Made by a program: the position numbers and the translations under genes
NCBI GenBank assembly: GCA_026686845.1
Contig: JAIVEN010000024.1
Coordinates: forward strand, 7,427,501-7,491,500
Direction: 5' to 3'
DNA length: 64,000 bases
Source of the DNA: Adenanthera pavonina
Lineage: Eukaryota > Streptophyta > Magnoliopsida > Fabales > Fabaceae
The notes under the pieces: model-generated
The model's database searches: none
What the model saw: the letters and a program-made list of their open reading frames with translations, nothing else
What the model was told of the DNA's origin: nothing
Shown here: piece after piece, positions 24,717 to 35,372 of the stretch
Position numbering within the stretch: the stretch's first letter is position 1
Layout: each line of letters opens with the position of its first letter

Positions 24717-25365
24717 CATACCAATGAACCCTGAAGAACCATTTAAACATACACCAACACATGCAAATTCGGATTTCCTCCTCTTCCCAAATTTCAACCT
24801 AGGGTTCCACTCAAACTCAACACAATCCAACCAAAACTCATACCCAAAGCTTTCTAACCATACATAACACTTCTATAACACCAATACAAGCATTTTAATT
24901 GGTGGAAATCTAACCAAACCGACCCCTCATACATATATCCAAATTTTAATCCCAAAAACTGAAGAGCAAATATATGAGGGAGATCAAGAACCACTTACCA
25001 ATAATTAATCAAATTCCTTAGGTCCAGAAATCATCCCCAAAGGTCAGATTTTTCGTGCCCTAGTGGAGCTCCCTATTTTTCTCTTCGATTTCCTTCGCTG
25101 TGTACAACTATAACTCATCTGATTTAAAGGATTTTAGGGTCTGGTGCCATTGCATTAACCGCGGTGTGAAGTCCTTTCATCCAAAAAATTATCCAAGTTT
25201 CCATCTCACTCGTCGTGGTGGCCCTGCTTCTCGCTGTGGCGTTGAGTGCTTCAATCTCCTTTTTGTTCCTCCACCTTCCTGATCCTTCAGTCTTGCACAC
25301 ATCACTAAGTATACTTTTCATTACTTCAAAACTAAGTCCAGAATAGTGTAATGAGGGTTGTTACA
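24717..25365. mobile_element. Outer solo LTR, right part
   Basis: This continues the LTR that starts at 10936 and ends GGGTTGTTACA. It is non-coding. The short frame at 25100-25282 has no family resemblance. Confidence 0.6.
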
Positions 25366-25498
25366 ATTTTTGTAGAACAAATTTATAAGGGTATTATTGG
25401 AAAAGGCTCATAAATACTTCACTAAATTTTATATATGATCTTATATTATGGGACAAGAGAAATTTTATAAAAAGTCTTATAATATAAGACGGATGAAA
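25366..25498. mobile_element. Right half of the split MITE
   Basis: Its inverted complement aligns with 10766-10830 (TATATTATAAG, TTTTATAAAA). The end is near GACGGATGAAATA. See the left half. Confidence 0.35.
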
Positions 25499-26462
25499 TA
25501 TTATATAAAATAGGTGGATCATATATTCATGTCCAACTTATTTTTCAATGTGACCGCCTACTGTCTATAACCTAAAATATTGTTGGACTTCCAATGAACA
25601 TTGGTGTAACTTCCAGCATTTTTTTTTGGCAAAAGAAATTACCATTTTTTTTTCTTTGCCACAGGTGTAACTAACAATTTTATTTTCAACAATTTTGTAA
25701 TTTCTTTTCATATTATATGTAATTTCACATATTAAATAGGACCTTAAATTTTACTAATTTAAAAGAAAAAGGACCAGTTACTTTAATTTGTTATAAAATG
25801 AGATTCTAATTAAGAACAAATGGAAAGAATAAAAAATAAAGACCAAATTTTCTCACGCCAAAGATTTTTTTTTAATTAAAAAGTTCAATATGTCAAGTAA
25901 ATTTTCACAAATAAAATTCCATTATTATTTTATAAAAGAATTAACTATCATAATATCCAACTCCATGTGAATAATTATCACAAATTTATGACATACATAG
26001 ATAGTGGTCATCAAAATATGTAATAGTTTTATTCAATAGTAGTTACTTTTTATTCAAACACATAAAATATCATACATTTATAACATTAATTTTTATCACT
26101 TTTCTATTATTTTCTTTTACATATTACTTTGGACCTTAATTTTATCACTTTTGTTACAAAATGGAACTTTATATATCTATTATCCTAACAAAGAAGTATT
26201 TAATATATATATATATGTGCATGGAGGCAGATTTAACAAATAAATTCCATTATTTTTGTATAAAAGATTTAATTATTATAATGTCTGACACCAAGTGATT
26301 TTTTTTTTTGAAAAACAAGAAGTAACTATCCAAGTTTACATGTGTTTCATTCTAGGGAAGAAGACACGCATAACATCTTCAAGCGGAAGCTACCTACACC
26401 TACTAAGGGGTAAGAGAGATGACACCAAGTGATTTGATACTAAACGAAACTTCTTGTTATAA
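25499..26462. other. AT-rich spacer, no feature
   Basis: I see no coding frame, terminal repeats or RNA gene. There are poly-T runs at about 25620, 25865 and 26298, and a TA run at about 26204. Confidence 0.55.
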
Positions 26463-26749
26463 AACTACAAAAAATTTGACTTTCGGCAAGAACAAAAGTC
26501 GTCACTGAAATATGCAATGTTGTTGCAGAAAATTTTTAACGGTGATATTTTTGTCGTCACCATGTCATTGGCATAAGTCTTATTACCGAAAGTTTCGGCA
26601 ACAACAAAAGTAGACATTGGGAGGCAAAAATAGTTGTCGCTAAAAATGTAAATTGTCGCCACTAAAAGTTGTCATTTGGCGATGACACAATTGTCGTTAC
26701 CAAAAGTTGACATTTGCGACGACATTTAGTCGACACTGAAAGTCTATTG

Positions 26750-26930
26750 AACATCATTGCCACATTACTATCGAGTTGCACCATGTCACTGCCATGTCAC
26801 CCACCACCCATACCACATCACCACCACATCACCCCGGGCCCGCGCCATGTTGTACCACATCACCCCATGCCCATGCCACGTCAACCTGGGTCCACGCCAC
26901 GTCATAAGAGACACCACATCATATAATGGT
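26750..26930. repeat. CACATCACC / CATGCCA-rich simple repeat
   Basis: A C-rich, low-complexity patch repeats CACATCACC, CATGTCAC and GCCACGTC-type words inside the CACTA element. Its base composition differs sharply from the AT-rich surroundings. It is open in several frames but without family resemblance. Confidence 0.5.
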
Positions 26931-27473
26931 TTTAAATATGTCTTCACTTAGGTTCAAATTCATGACCTCTTGCTCCCAACACCTTTATATTTGCCCTTTT
27001 GCTAGTTGAGCAAAAATATATCTGCAATTTTCATATGAAATATTAAATATATATTATTTATCCACACACTAATATACACATATATATTTATAAATCAATA
27101 TATTATTAAAAAATACACATATGCTTTATTTTCAATTATTAATATCATAAAATATTTTATTTATATATTTATATGTATATGAATATTTATATTGTAATTT
27201 TTTATTTTTAAATCTTAAATAATTTTCCTATAAGTATATTTGTTTTTATTTGGCAAGAAAAAATTTGTTTTCCAGCTGAATTTTAAATTTGATTTTTATT
27301 TTTAAATAAAAATAATTATATATATAATTTTTATGATCCATATGTATTAATATTATATTATTTTATGTTATTTTTTGCATAGACATATCATATAATATAT
27401 ATCATATATTATATTATATATTATATTATATTATTTAATAAATTATACTATATATATGCTTAATACATATTAG

Positions 27474-28016
27474 AAGTGGGAGGGGATTGGGTAGGGCTGG
27501 GTTTTATGTCAACCCGTGGTCTGACCCGAAGTTTTGGTCTAGTATTTTATATATATAAGTTTTTTTAATTTTTTATTTTTAAAAGAAAATTAGAAAATTG
27601 AACTTTTGGTTCTTGTGTTAATTATGCTCCAAGTAGTTCAATCTAGTCCAGCTCATTTTTTTTAACAAATAAAATTATAACGAAAATACTTTAATATGGT
27701 CCAACCCAAATAGTTCAATGATTAATCTAATATAGTCTTAAAGCCCAAATAGTTCAATTATGGATGTGTTAAACTATTATGGTATTTCTAATAAAATGTG
27801 TTTAATACTTTGCGAAACAACATATAAATATAAAATATTCAAAAACCCATTAGGCCGAGTCAGACCAACTGGTTTGAGAAGGTTACTTGAAGCCCGGTCT
27901 GACCCGGTCAAATGGCCGCCCAAAGCTCAAGTTTTGGTTTCTTGTTAAAAGGACTGGATTTGTTTTTAGTCGGGTTGGACTAGGTTAATCGGGTTCGGGT
28001 TTTTTCCCCTACCCCT
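27474..28016. mobile_element. Possible hAT-like MITE nested in CACTA 1
   Basis: The left edge reads GGAGGGGATTGGGTAGGGCTG. The inverted complement of the right edge reads TAGGGGTAGGGGAAAAAACC followed by CGAACCCGATTAACC. GGGTTGG, CCAACCC and CTGACCCG words recur throughout. The termini and target duplication are not resolved. Confidence 0.35.
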
Positions 28017-29142
28017 ATATATTATATATATAATATAATAGGAATTTGGAAAAAAATATTATAACAAATATTGTAATTTTGATTATCATATGATTTAAAA
28101 GAAAATGCAATAAACTCAATCTGTTATGATTGGGAGAATAATGAAGATTAAAAAGGTTGAGATAGTGAGAGAGAGAATTCGCTAATACTTATTTTCTAAA
28201 TATTGTCATTACTTATTATTTAAGAATATAGATTAACAATCCATAAGTCTTCTTGCTTTACATAACATTGCTATGTTAGACTTTTACACTATGTGAAAAT
28301 ATCTACACTACCAAACACCCATAGGAGTTTGGGCTGAAAGTCTCAATCGTGGCATGACTGATTGTTCTTTTAGATTAACTATTGATCATTGTCTTGGTAC
28401 GTTATTACTTCATCAATTATTATTAGTAATAAATAACATTAATATTAATTTATATGTTAAATATATTAGTAAATAATTACTTAGCCTAATAAGAATTCCT
28501 TTAAATATAGGATTGATCGTATTGAATAATTAGATATTAGCTTATCCTCCTAATTCTCTTTTATTAGTGTTATCAATCCCTTTATTAATTAAAAAATTAT
28601 CCTAATAAGAATAACATATTTCATTAATTCAGATGAAGGAAAAGTAAAGATAAATGTAGAATTGATCTCATGCTTCGACCATTCAAGTCTTTAATCTCAA
28701 GCAGAAACAATGTACTTTCAAAATGTTTAAAATATTTCAAATGAAAGGAAATAGTAAAATACTTTGTTTTTAACCAAAGATGTTAGATAATCTTTACAAT
28801 ACAAAATATATATATAAAATATCTTATTTTTTATTATAAAATTGTACAAGCATAATACAATTATTTTTTCAATATGTTATTTATTAATTTTTAAAATGAA
28901 AATAATAAAAATTCAAAAAATTAGCTTTGGCGGCAACATAATAGTCGTTGAAAGTATGATTTTCGGCAACGAAAAAAAAATCATCATTGAACGTCATATT
29001 TACGACGATGACTTTTTTTGTTGTCGCTAAAATTATGACTTTCAACAACAGCTTTTTGTGTCGTTGCCGAAAATCATGCTTTTAGTGACAACTTTTTTCT
29101 GTCATCGCCGAAAGTCATCGTTGAAATTTTTTTTTTGTAGTG

Positions 29143-29930
29143 GTACTTCTATAATCTTTTTGTATTATTACAGAGGAAACAAAAAATATTATATCAAATA
29201 GATTATGTTTTCAATTAAACAAAATACAACATAAATCAGATTAAATTTTAATCCAAAGACATTAAATTGATTGTAGGATGAAATTTAAGTTCAATATGGT
29301 GGAAAATTATGAGACAAAATAATAAAAATAAGAGAAATAAAAGACTAGGAAATAAATTTCCAAAGTTCTTTGACAATTTTACCCCTATATGGGCTAATTC
29401 TTAATCATTTCTTTAATTATAATTTAACCACAAATGACCCATGATAACATTGAAAATTATTAAATAAAATAAAATGACATAATTATTAAATAAGATCACA
29501 TTGTATAATCTATACAGTATAATTAGTCATGTAATATTATCAATCTTATTTTTAATATTTTAATTTTAGAATTTTTATTTTTTTCAGACAAACCTGCACA
29601 CACACATATATATTTATTAAATAGTTATTGGACAAAGGAAATTTATCTATTAAAAGTTGGGAAAAAATTATACATCTATATATAATTGTTTTTTTTAAAT
29701 CATCCAAATGCAAACATATTAGTTCAAAACCAATTTTTATCAAAACTATATTTTAGAACTAATTATATCAAAACTCATTTTTGACTAACTGAAAATCAAA
29801 CGTGCTCTAACTCTAACCAAATATTGTGGATAGCCTGCAGTAAAAGAAGAGAGAGAAAGTTGGAAATTGGTTGAAGAAAATGTTGGATTGTCTTATTCCA
29901 TCTTTTTCATTAATAAATGCTAATTATATA
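29143..29930. other. AT-rich spacer, no feature
   Basis: No supported coding frame or repeat boundary was found. Confidence 0.55.
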
Positions 29931-30198
29931 CTCCCTCAATTCTTCATTATAAGTCACTTTTAACCATTTTATGTATATCAAGAAAATAAATTAAAATTCT
30001 TGAACTTTATAAAATTTACCATAACTTTCCACTATTAGTATTTATAATTATCTTAATTATCTCTTTCTTAATTTCTCTTCACCATAATTATTTAATGAGA
30101 AATAAATATGAAAATAAATATTTAATACTTATTAAGTGACTTATATTTTATATATTTAAAATTCTTATAAAATATAATTTATAATAGAAAACAGAGAG
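29931..30198. mobile_element. Stowaway-like MITE
   Basis: The left end is CTCCCTCAATTCTTCATTAT with TA in front. The right end is ATAATAGAAAACAGAGAG followed by TA. AAGTCACTT near the left end and AAGTGACTT about 70 bp from the right end are inverted partners. Length is 268 bp and there is no coding capacity. Confidence 0.6.
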
Positions 30199-30837
30199 TA
30201 AATACTACTTTAAACCAGTAGGATCATATAATCTGTTAGCAAGGCTGACTTCCCAAGAGGGGGGGTGAATTGGGAAGATTGAAATTTTTCTGCACAAAGT
30301 GAAGCAAGTGAAGATATCACAGTATAATGAAAATAACGTGTGAAACAGAGCAAGCTGAAAAGTAGAGATAAGAAGAAGAAAACTCAGTGATTTATCCTGG
30401 TTCGGTCTATCCACTTGACCTACATCCAGTCCTCAAGACACCTCTTGAGATTTATCCACTATCCAGCAAGAATTTCAACGGGCTTCTTGCTAAAGCCACA
30501 GTACACGAGTATGCTCTGTTCTGAGCTCTCTCAAACTCTCTAAGCACTTTCTCTATGTGCTTCCCAATCCCCTTGTGAATACCCCTCACAAGTAATTCTA
30601 TCTTCCAGATGAAGAGTAGATTGTTTACAAATGAATAACTCTCTTGAATAGAGTGGATATGAAGGTTTAAGTACAAATAATGAGGTTGGAAGGGTAAAAG
30701 CTTTTGAGATGAAGATTCAGCAGAAATTCAGTATATACAAGTTTGATTTTGTTACCCACAACTTCAAATAATGTTATATTTATAGATTTTGATCTCAAAT
30801 ATCCGTTAGAAACTAAATCTATCCGTTGGGGAAGTTA

Positions 30838-30848
30838 TCCAACGGTTA
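30838..30848 (+). promoter_or_regulatory. MSA-like element (TCCAACGGTTA) in LTR
   Basis: TCCAACGGTTA fits the M-phase-specific activator consensus YCYAACGGYYA that three-repeat MYB factors bind. It lies about 55 bp upstream of the LTR TATA box, in reverse orientation. Three further AACGGATA words flank it. The same site is at 40972-40982 in the other LTR. A cell-cycle role is inference. Confidence 0.4.
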
Positions 30849-30887
30849 CTCTGAAAAAACTATCCGTTTACCAACCGCATTTAATGT

Positions 30888-31735
30888 TTCTGACATACTG
30901 AAATTCGAATTTCGGTTGGCCAACAGATGAATTTCGAGGGAACCGAAGGTTAAAGCTTCCAACGTAAAAATGCGAAGTTCGTCTGTCCATAGAGTGAAAT
31001 TCGAATTTCGAAACTCATAAAATCTTTCCACAATGTGACATACGAATTTTCAAGAAGAAAGATTTTCTGTTAAGTGTGAACAGTGTTTTCAATTTGCTAC
31101 AGTGCCCTCGAAATTTGAATTTTGGATGCCCAAAATTCGTCTGTCCACTGAACGTTTAAAGAGGCACAGTAGTTCACTTTCTTCGAAATTCGAATTTTGA
31201 CAGAGTGAAATTCGTCTGTCAGAGAACAGTTTTGAGACTGAAATCACTCTTGATCTCAGATGAACTTTATCAAGCATTCAGACGAATTTCCTATATTTTC
31301 TCAAGTTTTGTTTTGTCTGAAATTCGAATTTTGAAAGAGTGAAATTCGAATGTCACAAAGTAACCCCTTTTTTGACTCAGGTGAAAATTCAAATTTTGCT
31401 AAGTTAAAGTTCGTCTGTCAGAGAGCATTTTCAAACTTAGTTTCTTCTTAATTTCAGATGAACTTTAGCAAAGCTTCAGACGAATTTCCTTAGTTTTCAT
31501 AAATGACATTTTGTCTGAAATTCGAATTTTGAGACTGTGAAGTTCGTCTGTCACAAAAAGGCTTCTTTCAGACTTGATTGAAATTCGAATTTTGAAAGAC
31601 CAAAATTCGTCTGACAGAGAGACACCTCTTCAGACTTATTCAGTTTTAGCTCGAAATTCGAATGTCTAAGGGCCAAATTCGAATTTCTAACTTGACAGTT
31701 CAGTTAAACTTTCAAACTTCGTCTGTTTGTGAGTA
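30888..31735. repeat. U3 array of TTCGAA and TTCGTCTG motifs (3' LTR)
   Basis: About a dozen TTCGAA palindromes (mostly AAATTCGAATTTT) alternate with about ten TTCGTCTG or CAGACGAA words at irregular spacing. The same array is in the 5' LTR (41022-41870) and, diverged, at 1-840. It lies wholly upstream of the TATA box. Confidence 0.88.
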
Positions 31736-31958
31736 TTTTTCAAATAAGTAAAGATTTAACTTCAAATCAAGGTTTGAAAACGTCTTTTTCTCAAATCAAA
31801 ATCTTTTACCCAATCTAAACAAAAACCAAAGATCCTACCAAAGATCTAATAGCAAATACTCAGCAAATCTTCACTTGAAACAGCTTTGATCTCCTTTGAT
31901 ATCTTCAATCCAAGCTCTTGAGTGTTGGTTTGGAATCATCAAAACTCTTGATCCAACA

Positions 31959-31972
31959 TTCTCCCCCTTTTT
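31959..31972 (-). promoter_or_regulatory. Polypurine tract of family A element
   Basis: On the minus strand AAAAAGGGGGAGAA abuts the 3' LTR. A second tract of GGGGGAGCTT type is at 32026-32036. The roughly 50 bp between them (GATGATGACAAAACAACT ... TAGTACTTGGGTTTG) is strongly conserved with family B. Confidence 0.92.
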
Positions 31973-32232
31973 GATGATGACAAAACAACTCACAAACTGG
32001 ATTAGTACTTGGGTTTGCTTACACAAGCTCCCCCTCAACATATGCATTACAGTTCATAAGATATCATTTTCAACAGATTAAGTGAAGAGATTCAAAGCCC
32101 AAATCATTGCAACCAATAACATAATTTACTTAATACAAATTGTTGCAATACATATTTCAATCAGTTCATCAAACAATAAAACAATTTAAAACTAGATACA
32201 ACAAGAAGATTCAGCCTAAGATCTAAAAACAA

Positions 32233-34375
32233 TCACTTCTTCTTTGGCTTAGACTTCTTGCTGTATGTCTTTCCTTTTCCAGATGACTCAGTAGATTTTC
32301 CAGCTTGCTTAGTCCCAGTTTGCTTTATCTTCTCCCCCTTTTTGGCATCATCAGAAAGCCCAGCAAAGTCCATTGGAGGAGGTATCTGAGTGAGAGGAAC
32401 AGCACGAAGAGGGACAGGAGCAAAAGGAATTTCTGGCTGAGCTGGTGTAGTTGAAGGCTCTTCATCAGAATCATCAGAGACCACAAGCAGCTCTTGCATT
32501 TCCTTCCTGGAAAGAGCTAGCCGAGCTCTCTGTTCCTCTGACAGTCCATAATCAGCAAGAGAAGGAGAGACTGGTACATGAGGAGGAAACATTTCTTCAA
32601 GCCTTCTTCTTTGAGCTAGTAGAAGGGCATTGTGAGCAATGGCAAAATAATCAATAACAGGAACAATGCTTCTTTCCTCATTGCTCATGGTTGCAACCAG
32701 TCTTTCAACTTGCTCAGATTCTTGTATAGACAGAATTGAACCCGGAGCATCTTCTTGCATAAGTTCAAGAGGGCTTGATTCTTGAAGACCTTCTTCTTCT
32801 AATCCATAGTCCAAGGGTGGACCAGGACTTGGTGTTCTCATTGCACCAGCACCATTAACATCATGGTCAGAGGAAGCAATCTCGAAGGGACTTGGAGGCA
32901 CAGGGGATGGAGACAGAGAAGGCTCAGGGATACCAGGCTGAGGTGGAACTGAAGTGGTAGGAATTGCATTTCTAATCTCTTCATAGGCATCAGCTACCAC
33001 CTTCTTATTTACTGCCAACTGATGTATCTGATCTTGTAGGTGAGCAAATTTGGCATTTTGCTCATCCTTAATGCTGAGAATGAGTGTTGACAGATTGTCA
33101 AACATCTCAGTGATCTTAGTTGGCTTGGTTCGAGAGGAGGGAGTGGAAGGAGGGTGAGTGGTCCTGGATGGAGATGGAATAGGCTGAGAAGGCTGAGGTA
33201 CAGATCTGCCAGGAGCCTCAGAGGTGCCTTCTTGTTGGAGGGAAGCATCAGCAATAAAGAACAAATCTTCAGTTTTTCCTGTTCCCTTTCCAACCCAATG
33301 TCCTTCATCTCTTTCAATGCCCATCCTTTGCAATTCTACTTCTTTGAAGGCCTCAGTGAGTTTCCCTTTCCCCTTTTCAATGTGCTGAATCCTAGCATGC
33401 TGCAGGATTCTTGAGATAATTGCTGCATAGGGAAGGGTGGAATCTTTCCTCTGATCCCTTGCCTTTATCATACGCTGGAGAATGATATGCCCCATATTGA
33501 TCAGCTTTCCACGTATGATGGCAGTCATCACATGAGCCTCCGCCCTTGTTATCAAATTGAAGCTGCCACCCTTGTTGAATATGATCCTGGACACTATGTA
33601 GTGCAAGATCCTTACTTGTACGCTGAGGTCTGTGGGTTTCAACAGATTTATTGTGGGCCTATTCTCCCTTCTTCTGAGCAAGGTGTCCAAGATAGTGCTT
33701 TCCTTGTAAAATAGGAAGGGCTCACCTTCTTCATCAGCTGTGCTAGCCTCATCCATATACCCAGAGGATGTAATGTCAACTTTTAGCCCATCTTGACCTG
33801 GGATTTCCAACACCTCATTGAATGTTTCATCATCAAGCCAAATGGTCCTTGATCTCAAGGTGACCTCCCATTTTCTTTTCTTGCTGTTATACTTAAGAGA
33901 GGCATACCAAGTCTTTACTACCTCATCATCATATTTTTCAGCAATTTCCAACAGATTTTTATACTTTATCAACCATATTGCAGCATCAAAGTTGTTGGAT
34001 ATCAGAAATTGTTCCATATTTACACAGTGAGGCTTGATTACCTTTTTGTTGGAAAACTTGGTAGTGTACTCTTCTTGAATCTCAGGAGTGCTCCATAGTG
34101 GCAGTGTAGTCATTTCAAACTCTCCGGAGTCAGTAGAAGAAGAGGAAGCTACAGCAGCAGTACCAGCCGAAAGAAACTGCAGATTTTGAAGAAGAGGCCC
34201 CAGCTTTCTGAGATTCTGACTTGGACGAGGATTTTTGACGTTTGGAAGGAGTAGCTTTACTGGGTTCGGCTTTTCTCTTGGATTTCTCTCCTTCCTTTGT
34301 AGCATATTGAGATTTGACCGTCCTCTTAGGCCTAGACCCAGCTTGTCCTGTTCCAGGAATTTTCACTCTCGCCAT
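32233..34375 (-). CDS. Env-position ORF3, family A (one frameshift)
   Basis: The likely start is the ATG at 34375 (MARVKIPG), since the family B homologue begins the same way (MAKTKGG). A basic, Ser-rich N-terminus with nuclear-signal-like KSKRKAEPSK and PSKRQK runs to about residue 70. There the frame shifts by one base (34150-34200) into the 690-codon frame ending at 32233. That frame holds KKVIKPHCVNMEQFLISNNFD and DEVVKTWYASL. Next come a WEVTLRSRTIWL...VLEIPG segment similar in pattern to the 'putative plant transposon protein' family, a Pro/Ser-rich linker with a probable coiled coil (about residues 395-430 of the 690), an acidic region and a Lys-rich tail. No signal peptide or membrane segment is seen, so an envelope role is unsupported. 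It is most like a nucleic-acid-binding accessory protein, by inference. Confidence 0.7.
32330..32343 (-). promoter_or_regulatory. Internal polypurine-tract copy in ORF3 (family A)
   Basis: AAAAAGGGGGAGAA again occurs on the minus strand, here encoding KKGEK near the ORF3 C-terminus. It matches the family B copy at 15117-15130 in both sequence and protein context. Confidence 0.7.
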
Positions 34376-34559
34376 TTCTTGGTTGAATGATGCAGAATGT
34401 GGCTTAGAATAGATTTAAGGGATGCGAAATGAAGTTTAATCGGTGAGAAAAAGACGGTTTTTGGGCAGGAGTTAAGAGGAATGAAGAGAGAATCAGAGCA
34501 GACTTGAAGGAGTTACAAATAGGGTTGCGTCTGTTCTGTGGAAAACCGTTGGTTTTAAC

Positions 34560-35100
34560 GCATGTAACCGTCTGACAGACGAATTTTGAGGGGTCAAAAT
34601 TCGAACTTCGGGCAGTTACAAGTTAAACCGTTCAGCACAGCTTGCTGACAGATGAACTTTCATCTTGAAAGTTCGTCTGACAGAGGCTTGAAACAAACAA
34701 TACATACACAACAGACGAATTTTGTTCCAACAAAATTCGAATGTTGAAAAGAAAAGCAGCATCAATAAACAAAACTTCAAACAATAGACGAATTAAGCAT
34801 GCAGAGCATCGTCTTTCAAGCATTCAATTATCAGGAGCATAATTCAACAGACGAATTTTGAACTGAATCTTCGAATTTTTCAACTTTTGTAAATATTGTC
34901 CAACATTCGTATGTTAGGAAGTAACAATTCGTATAACAATGATGAACAATAATAAGTTTGAAATTTCAGTTTTCGAAAATTCGAACTTTCAAGTTTTAAC
35001 AGACGAATTTCGAGGCATTACCGAGAACTGTTCCAAGGCATAACAGGCCAAAGTTCGTCTATTGGTCAATCAAAATTCGAATGTTGACCACGTTGACCAG
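34560..35100. repeat. Second motif array, in the pol-ORF3 spacer (family A)
   Basis: The non-coding spacer upstream of ORF3 repeats the LTR vocabulary: CAGACGAATTTTG, AAAATTCGAATGTTG, AAGTTCGTCTGACAG, CTTCGAATTTTTC and others, about ten in 540 bp. No canonical TATA box follows. TTAAAA lies near the place corresponding to the family B TATA, and CCCTATTTGTAAC (about 34516-34528) aligns with leader sequence in B. Confidence 0.8.
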
Positions 35101-35372
35101 TTCAAAAACACAGATTATCAATGAAATTCATCTAGCAATCAAACAACATACAAATTTCAAAAAAAAACTTACAGAATGGATCCAGAACTTAGAACAATTA
35201 TTATTCACTTCATTTTCTGGTTGTTCCAATCTGAAGTGCTCCAATCTTCAAAAGTATAGCCATTTAGACTTGTGAAGAGCACCTGCAACTTAAATTAAAC
35301 ACTCTCCGATGCTGAAGTTAGAATTGACTTTAAGATTTAAAATTAAAAAGAAGAGAATTTTATAAGAATAAC

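Larger units (their letters stand above)
26463..29142. mobile_element. Non-autonomous CACTA (En/Spm) element 1
   Basis: The right end is the inverted complement of CACTACAAAAAAAAAATTTC. The left end reads AACTACAAAAAATTTGAC, a CACTACAAAAAA end with its first base mutated. Both ends carry dense sub-terminal repeats of ACTTTCGGCGA / GTCGTCACCGAAAGT words in both orientations (26463-26745 and 28920-29140), as in En/Spm elements. The flanking trinucleotides (TAA, GTA) do not match, so the left boundary or the target duplication has decayed. No transposase frame remains. Confidence 0.75.
30234..31958 (-). repeat. 3' LTR of family A element
   Basis: It runs TGTTAGCAAGG...ATCCAACA on the plus strand. 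The inverted TATA box CTATAAATA lies at 30777-30785, so U3 is to its right. All eight differences from the other LTR lie in U3, all are transitions, and the whole R-U5 side is identical. Confidence 0.96.

Noticed and set aside
33154..33414. Plus-strand open frames opposite gag, pol and ORF3 of families A and B
   Set aside because: They are shadows of well-supported coding sequence on the other strand.
32233..34375. Envelope glycoprotein
   Set aside because: No signal peptide, membrane helix or cysteine-rich ectodomain is visible. Only the position resembles env.
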